Positions 1 to 8,246 of a stretch of 12,907 nt of DNA are shown here, in pieces. The notes under the pieces were generated by a model that worked only from the letters and a program-made list of their open reading frames with translations, did no database searches and was not told where the DNA came from. Source of the DNA: JBGTGT01 sp051439375 (GTDB taxonomy: Bacteria > Cyanobacteriota > Cyanobacteriia > Cyanobacteriales > Microcystaceae); NCBI GenBank assembly GCA_051439375.1, contig JBFRWB010000179.1:1-12907 (forward strand), in the 5' to 3' direction. Position 1 is the first letter of the stretch. Each line of letters starts with the position of its first letter. Both the position numbers and the translations under genes were made by a program.

Positions 1-616
1 CCCATTCATAGCTATAACCTGGGGAAATCATCATTCCATCCACCTCTAAGTCTGTGAGAAAGTCAAAGAATTCCTGCATTTCCTTGGGATCTACCCCTTC
101 AAAGACTGTGGTGTTGGTTGTAACCCGAAATCCTTGGGCTTTCGCTGCTTTAATGCCCGCAATCGCCTTATCAAACACCCCTTTACGATCAACGCAATGG
201 TCATGGTGTTCCCGTAAACCATCAAGATGGACACTAAACGTAAGATAAGGGGAAGGCGTAAATTTATTTAAGCTTTTCTCTAACAAAATAGCATTCGTGC
301 AGAGATAAACAAACTTTTTGCGTTGTACTAAACCTGCCACAATTTCATCAATTTGGGGATGTAATAAAGGCTCTCCTCCCGGAATAGAGACAACCGGCGC
401 ACCACATTCTTCAACCGCACGAAAACAATCTTCTGGACTGAGATTTTGCTTTAAAATTTCCGTAGGATGCTGAATCTTTCCACAGCCTGAACAGGCTAAA
501 TTACAACGAAATAGGGGTTCTAACATTAAGACAAGGGGAAAGTATTTACGCCCTTTTAATTTTTGTTCAATGATGTAACTCCCTACTGCTAGGGCTTGTT
601 TAAGTTGAACAGCCAT
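1..616 (-). CDS. hpnH: Adenosyl-hopene transferase HpnH, radical SAM (partial, 3' end beyond window)
   Basis: The frame read leftwards from an ATG at 616-614 stays open for 205 codons to the window edge, so only the N-terminal part (roughly 60% of a usual 330-340 aa protein) is present. The radical SAM cluster motif is C38-x3-C42-x2-C45 in RCNLACSGCGK, followed by GGEP at residues 80-83; both contexts match HpnH closely. In this family the enzyme adds a 5'-deoxyadenosyl group to diploptene, giving adenosylhopane, the first step towards C35 extended hopanoids in the membrane. The start is supported by an AAGGAG Shine-Dalgarno (complement of 621-626) four bases before the ATG. The gene runs in the same direction as ndhD upstream but is separated from it by a terminator, so it is probably transcribed on its own. 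The family assignment rests on recognised motifs and the flanking sequence, not on an alignment. Confidence 0.88.
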   Translation of the reverse strand, partial: MAVQLKQALAVGSYIIEQKLKGRKYFPLVLMLEPLFRCNLACSGCGKIQHPTEILKQNLSPEDCFRAVEECGAPVVSIPGGEPLLHPQIDEIVAGLVQRKKFVYLCTNAILLEKSLNKFTPSPYLTFSVHLDGLREHHDHCVDRKGVFDKAIAGIKAAKAQGFRVTTNTTVFEGVDPKEMQEFFDFLTDLEVDGMMISPGYSYEW

Positions 617-687
617 GATACTCCTTTTCACCAAAATATAGCAATTAGCTTAACATTCTATCAGAAAAAAAGTTTATTTTTGTTAGC

Positions 688-714
688 AAAAAAAGGGCTA
701 CTGAAGTAGCCCTT
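688..714 (-). terminator. Rho-independent terminator of ndhD
   Basis: A perfect 9-bp stem, aagggctac (693-701) with gtagccctt (706-714), closes a 4-base loop. Read on the minus strand it is followed at once by a run of T (complement of the A run 688-694). It lies about 50 bases past the ndhD stop and separates ndhD from hpnH. Confidence 0.85.
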
Positions 715-764
715 AAAACTTACACTTTATTAACTTTCAAACGCCCTGTGATAGCCTTTGGATA

Positions 765-2438
765 TCACTTCTGATTAATCATCGCTAATTCAGCCGTTTC
801 TGACATTTTCGGAGACATTCCGTAAATCTTAGGCGCAGCTTCAGCAATTTGTTGGTAAGACTCACGAACTTGCCCATTAATTGCCACTGTATTCACATCA
901 TAGAGTTGAGTAGTTAATTTAGGATACAAGCCAATCCCAACGATTAACACTAAGAAAGACATGGCAATTAATAACTCACGGGGTTTCGCATCGCTATAAA
1001 CTGACTCAGTGGGTAAAACGCAATTCGTTCCGAAACAAACCGCCTCATTCTCGGTATTAACCCCTTTGGTATCAGTTAACCCACAAGAAGGCGCAGTATC
1101 AGATCCGTAGAACAGTTGACGCAACATAGACAACAGGTAGATCGGTGTTAGGATTAAGCCCACTGCTGCCAAAAATACCGTTACTGTGCGGAATGTAGAG
1201 CTATACATATCGCTATTGCTAAATCCGACAAATACGGAAAGCTCACTCACAAATCCACTCATGCCCGGAAGGGCTAAGGAAGCCATCGCACCTGCGGTGA
1301 AGAGAGCAAATACTTTTGGCATTGCCTTACCAATATGCCCCATTTCGTCTAACGCCATGGTGTGAGTCCGATCATAGGTAACACCCGCTAAGAAGAATAA
1401 GACGGCAGCAATTAAACCGTGGGAGAGCATTTGCAACATTGCGCCACTAATACCAAGATCAGTGAAGGAAGCTAACCCTAAGAGGACAAATCCCATGTGA
1501 GACACCGAGGAGTAGGCTAAACGCCGTTTCATGTTCACTTGGGCAAAAGAGGCAAATGCACCGTAGATGATGTTAACTACCCCTAAAATTACAAGAATCG
1601 GAGCAAAGTAAACGTGAGCATCGGGTAAAACACCCATATTCAAGCGGATCAATCCATAGCCTCCCATCTTGAGGAGAACCCCTGCCAAAATCATCGAAAC
1701 AGGAGAAGATGCTTCGCCGTGGGCATCGGGTAGCCAAGTGTGTAGGGGAAAGATAGCGAGTTTAACGCCAAAGGCAATTAGTAATCCAGCGTAAAGAGGA
1801 ATTTCTAAAGCTAAGGGGTAATTTTTAGCCGCTAACTCTACCCAATCGAAGGTAAGCTGTCCATCGCCGTAGAAGGCCATTCCTAACGCAGCAACAAGGA
1901 TAAAAACAGAAGCGGCTGCGGTGTATAGTAAAAACTTCATGGCAGCATAACGCCGTTTTGTTCCTCCCCAGATGGAAATGAGCAAGTAAACAGGGATTAG
2001 CTCTAATTCCCACATAATGAAGAGAAGAAGGAGGTTTTGCGCTACAAATACCCCAATTTGTGCTGAATAAAGCAGCAAAATGAGGAAGTAGAACAAACGG
2101 GGTTTGCGATCAACTTGCCATGCAGAGAAAATAGATAAGGTACTCACCAGTCCTGCTAGTAAAACGAGGGGCATGGAAATACCATCTACGGAAACTGACC
2201 AGCTTAAGCCCAATTGAGGCAACCAGTCGTAACTTTCGGCAAGTTGTAAAGCAGAATTGTTAATGTCATAATGCTTCCAGAATGCGTAGCTCATTAGCAT
2301 TAGGTCGGCTATACCAACACCGAGAGCATACCAGCGAATAGTTTTGCCTTCTTTGTCGGGGATAAAGGGAACGGCGAAGGCAGCAACAAGGGGGAGGAGA
2401 ATCAAGGCAGTGAGCCAAGGAAAGTGATCCGCTATCAT
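765..2438 (-). CDS. ndhD: NAD(P)H-quinone oxidoreductase subunit 4 (NdhD)
   Basis: A 557-residue, strongly hydrophobic protein of the ND4/NuoM/NdhD antiporter-like family, one of the proton-pumping membrane-arm subunits of the thylakoid NDH-1 complex used in respiration and cyclic electron flow. Family landmarks include the conserved helix MWELELIPVYL with E144, a lysine in GVKLAIFPLHTWLPDAH (K226 and the HTWLPDAH block 233-240), LLKMGGYGLIR (255-265), AYSSVSHMGF (308-317) and LALPGMSGFVSEL (388-400). The sequence is closer to the NdhD1/NdhD2 type than to the CO2-uptake NdhD3/NdhD4 type; its length is near that remembered for Synechocystis NdhD2, but the paralogue number is not certain. The loop before the last membrane helix (about 445-487) is expanded and holds Cys452, Cys468 and Cys473. 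No strong Shine-Dalgarno precedes the ATG; the start is supported by the family N-terminus (FPWLTALILLPLV) and a promoter about 30 bases upstream. It is monocistronic by layout. Confidence 0.95.
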   Translation of the reverse strand: MIADHFPWLTALILLPLVAAFAVPFIPDKEGKTIRWYALGVGIADLMLMSYAFWKHYDINNSALQLAESYDWLPQLGLSWSVSVDGISMPLVLLAGLVSTLSIFSAWQVDRKPRLFYFLILLLYSAQIGVFVAQNLLLLFIMWELELIPVYLLISIWGGTKRRYAAMKFLLYTAAASVFILVAALGMAFYGDGQLTFDWVELAAKNYPLALEIPLYAGLLIAFGVKLAIFPLHTWLPDAHGEASSPVSMILAGVLLKMGGYGLIRLNMGVLPDAHVYFAPILVILGVVNIIYGAFASFAQVNMKRRLAYSSVSHMGFVLLGLASFTDLGISGAMLQMLSHGLIAAVLFFLAGVTYDRTHTMALDEMGHIGKAMPKVFALFTAGAMASLALPGMSGFVSELSVFVGFSNSDMYSSTFRTVTVFLAAVGLILTPIYLLSMLRQLFYGSDTAPSCGLTDTKGVNTENEAVCFGTNCVLPTESVYSDAKPRELLIAMSFLVLIVGIGLYPKLTTQLYDVNTVAINGQVRESYQQIAEAAPKIYGMSPKMSETAELAMINQK

Positions 2439-2473
2439 ATTTTTTTCTAAAACCTTTTCCTATCAATGATGTA

Positions 2474-2502
2474 ATTATACCTATCCTGTTAAGTTTTGTA
2501 AA
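2474..2502 (-). promoter_or_regulatory. Likely promoter of ndhD
   Basis: On the minus strand, TTTACA (complement of 2497-2502) is separated by exactly 17 bases from a perfect TATAAT (complement of 2474-2479). Transcription would start near 2467, giving a leader of about 30 bases before the ndhD ATG. This is the best sigma-70-type promoter match in the window. It is inferred from sequence only. Confidence 0.65.
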
Positions 2503-2623
2503 TTTTTTTTTTCTGTTGCTTAACCATTGACAAAAATCAATAGTAAGTTTTTTTAGAATAGATTTGTTTATGGTTACTTAATCATTACTTATAACTCCCT
2601 TAACCCGGACTTCGTTAGACGCT

Positions 2624-2651
2624 TTGAAAACCGTCCATTGTCAGTTATAAA
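2624..2651 (+). promoter_or_regulatory. Possible promoter of the M48 protease gene
   Basis: TTGAAA (2624-2629), a 16-base spacer and TATAAA (2646-2651) lie about 100 bases upstream of the protease ATG, in the spacer shared with the divergent ndhD. An isolated TTGACA at 2527-2532 lacks a well-placed -10 element and is a poorer candidate. Confidence 0.4.
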
Positions 2652-2751
2652 GTGCCAAGGTTAGAGTAGAGGGGAAATAGTCGCTATCTCTATCCATAGA
2701 TAACTGTTCATTATTCATTATCCATATCCATTCTTGAACTTTCCATTAGCC

Positions 2752-3768
2752 ATGAATAAGCAGACGACACAATTGGCCTTAACCGCCTTACTTACAGCTA
2801 CGATTTTCCAACCCCTAACCCTCAATTCTGCGATCGCTCAAACAAAACAAGAACAAAGTTCCTCTAGCCATCCGACCTACCAACAAGCCAAAAAAGAACT
2901 TGACGAAGATGTCTATGTTATTTATCGCATTACAGAACGAATTGCTAGAGCCAATGGCGTTGATCAAGCCCCTTGGCGAGTGGTAGCGGTACAGGAATAC
3001 AATATTAATGCCTTTGCCTCAGACGTGAATAAAATCTCTCTTTATACGGGTTTATTGGATCAATTAGGCGGAGATGCCTCTGCGATCGCCTGTGTTGTCG
3101 GTCATGAAATGGCACATCATACCAAACGCCATATTGCCATGAGTCAGGCTGAACGGGCAAATGCGATCGCCGAATTTGAAGAAGAAGCTCAAAGACAGGT
3201 ACAAGCAGAAGCCCAAGATGCGCAACAAGATGCAACGGGGGCAGCCGTTTTAGGGGAACTCTTAGGAGGACTAGGAGGACAGTTTATTCGTGGTTGGGGA
3301 GGGGATGCAGCCCGAACCGGGGGCGCAGTCATCAACCAAGCGGGACAACAACGGTTAGTGGATGCTGAACTACGAATTAATCAGATTGTTGAGGAGAAAA
3401 CCCAAGCATTAAACGAACAATTGGCAGCAAATAGCCGTAAGCACGAATTTGAAGCGGATGAATACGGTTATAAGTATATGGCACGGGCAGGGTTTGATCC
3501 CCAAGGCTGTGTACGGATGTTGAATGTTTTAGCTCGGACACCGGGGGCTGAATTTGATACAACCCACCCTGCTACCCCGAAACGTATTGAACGGATGAAG
3601 GAATTAATACAAACTTATCCTCCTCAAAAATTAGCCGATCAAGGGGACTTACGCATTCGTACCAGTGAACCCTTAACGTTTCAACTCTCCAAAGATCAAC
3701 AATCTTTACGCATCAACTCTCGTCATGGCGGTTCAGCCGCCGATGATATAGACCGAATGTTTGATTAA
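2752..3768 (+). CDS. Secreted M48-family zinc metallopeptidase
   Basis: From the ATG at 2752 the product is 338 aa. A TTG at 2734 would add only six residues in front of the signal peptide and is less likely. Residues 1-30 form a typical signal peptide: a Lys near the start, a hydrophobic core, then an Ala-rich end (NSAIAQ). There is no lipobox cysteine, so a soluble periplasmic or lumenal enzyme is expected. The zinc site is HEMAH at residues 118-122 within VVGHEMAHHTKRH, with the third ligand in EADEYG (234-239). A glycine-rich segment (about 162-200) lies between them, and the family motif THPATPKRIERM is at 271-282. Relatives (the BepA/LoiP/Oma1-like group) degrade misfolded envelope proteins; the substrate here is unknown. 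Three HIP1 sites occur at 2830, 3082 and 3163. No clear Shine-Dalgarno is visible. Confidence 0.9.
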   Translation: MNKQTTQLALTALLTATIFQPLTLNSAIAQTKQEQSSSSHPTYQQAKKELDEDVYVIYRITERIARANGVDQAPWRVVAVQEYNINAFASDVNKISLYTGLLDQLGGDASAIACVVGHEMAHHTKRHIAMSQAERANAIAEFEEEAQRQVQAEAQDAQQDATGAAVLGELLGGLGGQFIRGWGGDAARTGGAVINQAGQQRLVDAELRINQIVEEKTQALNEQLAANSRKHEFEADEYGYKYMARAGFDPQGCVRMLNVLARTPGAEFDTTHPATPKRIERMKELIQTYPPQKLADQGDLRIRTSEPLTFQLSKDQQSLRINSRHGGSAADDIDRMFD

Positions 3769-3902
3769 AGAAGGCAAGAGTTGAAAGGCAGCTATGCAGA
3801 AGGGAAATTAACGAATGAAGAGACAAGAATCTCTGGATTTACCCATATATTTTTCCGCCTGTTATCTGCCTCTTTTTAAAGACACTCACACCTAAAAATA
3901 CT

Positions 3903-4253
3903 ATGGCAACTAAACCTTTACTCTTAACTGTTGTTCCCCTCGCTGCTTTAGGGATTATTATGGGCGTTACTAACCCTAAACCTGATGCCTATACTCAATA
4001 TGCCTCAAAACGATTGGTAACTCAGGGAGAAAAAATGATCTGTGAAAAGACGAATCTCTGTCAAGCGGGAAAAACGCCAACATTTGTAACAAATATGGCT
4101 AAGAAAACGCTTGGACCCATTATTGGCCAATCCACTAAACGTCAAAATCTCCTGTTGTTTAGTATCTATTCGACTGAAATTCCCAATATGGGTGCATATA
4201 AAACCTTGGGTGCATTTGGTACGTTTTTTACCTATGCTGAACCCAAGGGATAG
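3903..4253 (+). CDS. DUF4359 family protein, putative membrane-anchored or exported
   Basis: A 116-aa protein with an N-terminal hydrophobic stretch (about residues 5-22, LLLTVVPLAALGIIMGVT) followed by NPKPDAYTQYASKRL. This start matches the small cyanobacterial family I know as DUF4359, whose function is not known. Two cysteines (47 and 53, in MICEKTNLCQAG) could form a disulfide if the domain is outside the cytoplasm. The C-terminal part ends in GAFGTFFTYAEPKG. The gene lies 134 bases after the M48 protease on the same strand with no convincing terminator between them, so read-through is possible. No good Shine-Dalgarno precedes the ATG. The family name is from memory of the N-terminal pattern; the existence of the gene is better supported than any role. 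Confidence 0.72.
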   Translation: MATKPLLLTVVPLAALGIIMGVTNPKPDAYTQYASKRLVTQGEKMICEKTNLCQAGKTPTFVTNMAKKTLGPIIGQSTKRQNLLLFSIYSTEIPNMGAYKTLGAFGTFFTYAEPKG

Positions 4254-4263
4254 CTTTGAATAA

Positions 4264-4288
4264 AGGTGGGCTTTTTATCTACCCACCT
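4264..4288 (+). terminator. Weak hairpin after the DUF4359 gene
   Basis: The arms aggtggg (4264-4270) and cccacct (4282-4288) can pair around an 11-base loop, starting 11 bases after the stop codon. The position suits a terminator, but no T run follows the stem on the plus strand, so intrinsic termination is doubtful. Confidence 0.35.
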
Positions 4289-4644
4289 CTATAAGCTGTT
4301 CAGCATCGCGCATTGGTATGTGAAGACTGCAAGGGAGTAGGGAGAGAGTTTGAGGATTTGTACTAAAATATCAAAGACCCAGTTTAAATGCGTCTTAGCT
4401 TAGTGCTACGCAAAAGTCACTCATGCAAAAGTAAACCCTGACGATTGTTTCAAGGATATTTAATGTCAAAATTTTTCGTAACTTAAGCATTACAAATATA
4501 GAAATAGTCATAACTGCTATTATTATCGTTATAAGTCGAAAGTCATAAGTTGAATCTTTTAACTTATTGTCTGACTTATTGTCATTTTCCTCAACTTCCT
4601 CTTCACCTTTGGGCAGCTTTAAAGCACTATACAAAATAAATTAA
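4289..4644. other. Intergenic stretch without a convincing gene
   Basis: About 360 AT-rich bases lie between the DUF4359 gene and the carB terminator. A 79-codon frame on the minus strand (4395-4634) would encode a one-helix protein, but it starts with TTG and has no Shine-Dalgarno. It also begins just past the carB terminator, and part of its coding sequence is made of degenerate heptamer repeats (4533-4553). I regard it as probably not a gene. The octamer GCAAAAGT occurs twice (4410-4417 and 4425-4432). No tRNA or other RNA gene was recognised. Confidence 0.5.
4533..4553. repeat. Degenerate 7-bp tandem repeat (AAGTCNN x3)
   Basis: Three consecutive units read AAGTCGA, AAGTCAT and AAGTTGA. 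They share the AAGTC core and 7-bp period with the perfect repeat at 8081-8108, which suggests one repeat family present in both carB-flanking gaps. Confidence 0.5.
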
Positions 4645-4661
4645 GGTAGGCAGAGCCTACC
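4645..4661 (-). terminator. Probable rho-independent terminator of carB
   Basis: A perfect 7-bp stem, ggtaggc (4645-4651) with gcctacc (4655-4661), has a 3-base loop and lies 36 bases past the carB stop. On the minus strand the stem is followed by a T-rich tail (TTAATTTATTTTG), suitable for intrinsic termination though not a pure T run. Confidence 0.7.
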
Positions 4662-4697
4662 CTAAAGTTAAACTAACCCAAGTTAAAAGTTACACAT

Positions 4698-7600
4698 TTA
4701 AGCATGATAATCTTGAATTGCTTTAACGTCTAACTCCTCATTTTGTAGAGAACGAATGGCTGCAACCGTCGCTTTAGCACCTGCAATTGTTGTAATAATC
4801 GGCAATTTATAGTCTAGTGCAGCCCGACGAATTTTGCGACCGTCCATTTTCGGTTCTTCTCCCCCCGGAGTATTAATAATAAATTGAATTTGTTTATTTT
4901 TGATCCAATCTATTACATTAGGTCGTCCTTCATGGAGTTTTAAAACTACCTCGACTCCTTCAATTCCACTCTCTTCTAGGACTTTTTTTGTCCCAGAAGT
5001 CGCCACAAGTTTAAACCCTAAATCAACCAAATTCTTGGCAACAGGAACCGTGGCTAGTTTATCGCGATCGCTCATAGAAATAAACACTGTTCCACCCGTC
5101 GCTAGATCAACCCCTGCTGCAATTTCAGCTTTTGCAAAGGCTTTTCCAAAGTCACTATCAATTCCCATTACTTCTCCCGTGGAACGCATTTCTGGTCCCA
5201 ATAAAGTATCTGCACCGGGGAATTTACTAAAGGGTAAAACCGCTTCTTTAACTGCAATATGGGTGGGGATAATTTCCTCGGTTACCCCTAATTCTTCTAA
5301 GGTTTTTCCTGACATTACCAAAGAAGCAATTTTCGCTAACGGCCGTCCAGTTGCTTTTGAAACATAGGGGACAGTCCGAGAAGCACGGGGATTCGCTTCT
5401 AGGATGTACACTTGTTCGCCTTGTACCGCATATTGAATATTCATCAACCCTACTACATTTAACGCATTGGCTAGTTGAACCGTCCATTTGCGTAAAGTTT
5501 CCAAGACAGAAGGCGAAAGGGTGGTAAACGGAACAGAACAAGCAGAATCCCCAGAGTGAACCCCTGCTTCTTCGATATGCTCCATAATTCCTCCTATAAC
5601 AACCTTACCTGTTGGATCTGATAAGGCATCCACATCAACCTCAATGGCGTTTTCGAGGAATTTATCGATTAAAATAGGATGATCAGGTTCAATTTGCACT
5701 GCGTAGGTCATATATCGCTCTAATTCTTCGTCAGAATAGACAATTTCCATAGCACGACCCCCTAATACATAGGAAGGACGCACTACCACGGGATAGTTAA
5801 TTTGGGATGCAACCGCAGCAGATTCTTCAAAACTGCGAGCAATTCCATTTGGTGGCTGTTTAATGTTCAATTCATAGAGAATTTGCTCAAATCGCTCCCG
5901 ATCTTCAGCCGTGTCAATAGAATCGGGAGATGTTCCCCAAATTTTCGTTTGTACGGGACAATCAGGACTATCGATGTATTTTTGCAGAGGAACAGCCAAT
6001 TTTAAGGGAGTTTGACCCCCAAATTGTACAATCACACCCACAGGGTTCTCTGATTCAATGATATTAAGCACATCCTCTTTGGTAAGAGGTTCAAAGTAGA
6101 GGCGATCACTGGTATCATAATCAGTAGAAACGGTTTCTGGGTTAGAATTGACCATAATTGTCTCAAATCCTGCATCAGAGAGGGAAAATGAGGCGTGACA
6201 GCAACAATAATCAAATTCTATCCCCTGTCCGATGCGGTTTGGCCCACCGCCTAGAATCATTACCTTTTGCTTATCAGTAGGAGTAACTTCCGTTTCATCA
6301 GGTTCGTAGGTAGAGTAGTAATAAGGCGTATAAGCTTCAAATTCGGCGGCACAGGTATCTACTACTTTATAAACAGGAATAATACCTAATTCCTTGCGAT
6401 AAGTACGAACATCATCCTCTTTTGTATGGGTTGCAAAAGCAATTTGATGATCACTGAACCCCTGTTGTTTAACGAGGCGCATTTGTTGTGATGTAATCTC
6501 TTTTAACGGGGTATTTTTGAGAAATTTCTCGGTTTGAATCAAATCATGAAGTTTATCTAAGAACCAGATGTCAATAGCAGTTAATTCAAAGATTTCCTCC
6601 ACCGTCATCCCCATTTTCATTCCATGATAGATGGAATAAACCCGATCTGGGTTAGGTGTGCGTAAACTGGCGCGAATTTGCGATAAGGAAGGTAAAGTTT
6701 CATTGCGATCGCAACCAAATCCATAACGACCTGTTTCTAAGGATCTTAACGCTTTTTGGAAAGATTCTTGGAAGGTTCGACCAATGGCCATGGCTTCCCC
6801 GACAGACTTCATCTGTGTGGTTAATAAGGGTTCGGAACCGGGGAACTTCTCAAAGGTAAAGCGAGGAATTTTGGTTACTACATAGTCAATGGTTGGTTCA
6901 AAGGATGCAGGGGTTTTTTGGGTAATATCATTGGAAATTTCGTCTAATGTGTAGCCTACTGCCAGTTTAGCAGCAAATTTAGCAATGGGAAATCCAGTGG
7001 CTTTGGATGCTAAAGCCGAGGAACGTGACACACGAGGATTCATTTCGATGACAATTACATCTCCATTGGTAGGGTTAACAGAGAATTGAATGTTAGATCC
7101 TCCCGTTTCTACACCAATTTCTCGAATAATTGCCTGAGAATAGTCTCTTAACCGTTGGTATTCTTTATCTGTCAACGTCTGAGCAGGTGCAACGGTGATA
7201 GAGTCCCCTGTATGTACTCCCATGGGGTCAAAGTTTTCAATCGAACAAATGATCACCACATTATCTGCTAAATCTCGCATCACCTCTAATTCGTATTCTT
7301 TCCAGCCTAAAAGAGATTTTTCAACGAGAATCTGGGAAACAGGGGACATATCAAGTCCATATTGTGCCATCTCTTCATATTCTTCTTGATTATAGGCAAT
7401 TCCGCCCCCTGAGCCTCCTAAAGTGAAGGCAGGTCGAATAATAAGAGGGTAAGAGCCAATTTTCGTAGCTGCTGCTTTAGCTTCGTCCATATTTGTCACA
7501 ATTTCCGATGGACAACAAGGAACACCGATTTTCTGCATCGCTTCTCGGAATAAGTCCCTGTCTTCTGCTTTTTCAATAGCGGGTAATTTTGCGCCGATCA

Positions 7601-7943
7601 ATTCTACATTATATTTTTCTAAAACGCCAGTTTTTGCAAGGTTAACAGCGATATTTAGGGCAGTTTGCCCTCCCATCGTTGGTAATAATGCGTCAGGCTG
7701 TTCTTTGGCAATTACCTTTTCGACAATTTCAGGGGTTAAGGGTTCAATATAGGTGCGATTTGCCATTTCTGGGTCAGTCATAATGGATGCAGGGTTAGAA
7801 TTAACCAAGACAACCTCATATCCTTCTTCTCGCAAAGCTTTACAGGCTTGAGTTCCCGAATAGTCAAACTCACAAGCTTGTCCAATGACAATAGGACCGG
7901 CACCTAAAATGAGAATTTTGTTTAAATCGTTGCGGCGTGGCAT
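4698..7943 (-). CDS. carB: Carbamoyl-phosphate synthase large subunit
   Basis: A full-length 1081-aa protein. It makes carbamoyl phosphate from bicarbonate, two ATP and ammonia channelled from the small subunit CarA, for arginine and pyrimidine synthesis in the cytoplasm. The two homologous halves are plain. The first has ILGAGPIVIGQACEFDYSG at about 12-30, and its ATP-grasp domain has RPAFTLGGSGGG at 170-181 and IEMNPRVSRSS at 299-309. The second half repeats these as LGGGPNRIGQGIEFDY (564-579), RPSYVLGGRAM (722-732) and LEANPRASRT (848-857). An oligomerisation region lies between the halves (about 400-550). The C-terminal MGS-like allosteric domain (about 945-1075) includes NTPGGEEPKMDGRKIRR. 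No key residue looks lost. carA is not adjacent, which is usual in cyanobacteria. The ATG is fixed by the family start MPRRNDLNKILILG; only a weak AGAG precedes it. Confidence 0.98.
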   Translation of the reverse strand: MPRRNDLNKILILGAGPIVIGQACEFDYSGTQACKALREEGYEVVLVNSNPASIMTDPEMANRTYIEPLTPEIVEKVIAKEQPDALLPTMGGQTALNIAVNLAKTGVLEKYNVELIGAKLPAIEKAEDRDLFREAMQKIGVPCCPSEIVTNMDEAKAAATKIGSYPLIIRPAFTLGGSGGGIAYNQEEYEEMAQYGLDMSPVSQILVEKSLLGWKEYELEVMRDLADNVVIICSIENFDPMGVHTGDSITVAPAQTLTDKEYQRLRDYSQAIIREIGVETGGSNIQFSVNPTNGDVIVIEMNPRVSRSSALASKATGFPIAKFAAKLAVGYTLDEISNDITQKTPASFEPTIDYVVTKIPRFTFEKFPGSEPLLTTQMKSVGEAMAIGRTFQESFQKALRSLETGRYGFGCDRNETLPSLSQIRASLRTPNPDRVYSIYHGMKMGMTVEEIFELTAIDIWFLDKLHDLIQTEKFLKNTPLKEITSQQMRLVKQQGFSDHQIAFATHTKEDDVRTYRKELGIIPVYKVVDTCAAEFEAYTPYYYSTYEPDETEVTPTDKQKVMILGGGPNRIGQGIEFDYCCCHASFSLSDAGFETIMVNSNPETVSTDYDTSDRLYFEPLTKEDVLNIIESENPVGVIVQFGGQTPLKLAVPLQKYIDSPDCPVQTKIWGTSPDSIDTAEDRERFEQILYELNIKQPPNGIARSFEESAAVASQINYPVVVRPSYVLGGRAMEIVYSDEELERYMTYAVQIEPDHPILIDKFLENAIEVDVDALSDPTGKVVIGGIMEHIEEAGVHSGDSACSVPFTTLSPSVLETLRKWTVQLANALNVVGLMNIQYAVQGEQVYILEANPRASRTVPYVSKATGRPLAKIASLVMSGKTLEELGVTEEIIPTHIAVKEAVLPFSKFPGADTLLGPEMRSTGEVMGIDSDFGKAFAKAEIAAGVDLATGGTVFISMSDRDKLATVPVAKNLVDLGFKLVATSGTKKVLEESGIEGVEVVLKLHEGRPNVIDWIKNKQIQFIINTPGGEEPKMDGRKIRRAALDYKLPIITTIAGAKATVAAIRSLQNEELDVKAIQDYHA

Positions 7944-8246
7944 AGGCTCTTAAATTACTATACAATTTGAAATCCCCATTATTGTATCTGTTATCCCCTA
8001 GAGAAATGGCGTTTTCTTTATCTAGGTTTAATAAGTTTTGAGGGAAGATGGGGATATGAAGAAATGGGAAGTTAAAGGAGTCGGAAGTCGGAAGTCGGAA
8101 GTCGGAAGTTGTTTTTGTAACAAGGATTTATCCCTCTCTCCAAAAACGTTCCGTCTGAAAAGACAGAGTTTTCGGCCTAATTATTTCGATAAGGTTTAAT
8201 GTTAGAATTGTGGTTAATTATTTAATAGTAAGGGCTGGATGAATTT
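7944..8246. other. Intergenic region between divergent carB and the DUF29 gene
   Basis: About 300 AT-rich bases with no gene. A minus-strand TATAGT (complement of 7957-7962) lies only 13 bases before the carB ATG and lacks a good -35 element, so I do not call it the carB promoter. The heptamer repeat 8081-8108 sits in the middle. A weak ribosome-binding sequence (aaggg, 8230-8234) precedes the DUF29 gene. No RNA gene or riboswitch was recognised. Confidence 0.5.
8081..8108. repeat. Short tandem repeat, four perfect copies of a 7-bp unit
   Basis: TCGGAAG is repeated four times without a mismatch (8081-8087, 8088-8094, 8095-8101, 8102-8108), and imperfect units continue on both sides. Such heptameric tandem repeats are a known class in cyanobacterial intergenic DNA and often vary in copy number between strains. 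Confidence 0.9.

Noticed and set aside
2527..2559. TTGACA with TAGAAT as a promoter for the M48 gene
   Set aside because: The spacer would be 21 bases, too long for a sigma-70-type promoter.
2734..2751. TTG start for the M48 protease
   Set aside because: It adds only six residues ahead of a well-formed signal peptide that begins at the ATG at 2752.
4395..4634. 79-codon minus-strand frame with one predicted membrane helix
   Set aside because: It starts with TTG without a Shine-Dalgarno, begins just beyond the carB terminator, and part of it is encoded by degenerate heptamer repeats. No recognisable family.
4900..5367. 155-codon plus-strand frame opposite carB
   Set aside because: It is the complement of well-conserved carB coding sequence; no motif or ribosome-binding site supports it.
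8081..8108. CRISPR-like array
   Set aside because: The repeat unit is 7 bp and contiguous, with no spacers; it is a simple tandem repeat.
8152..8163. GTCT-GAAA-AGAC mini hairpin upstream of the DUF29 gene
   Set aside because: The stem has only four pairs and no supporting context; likely chance.
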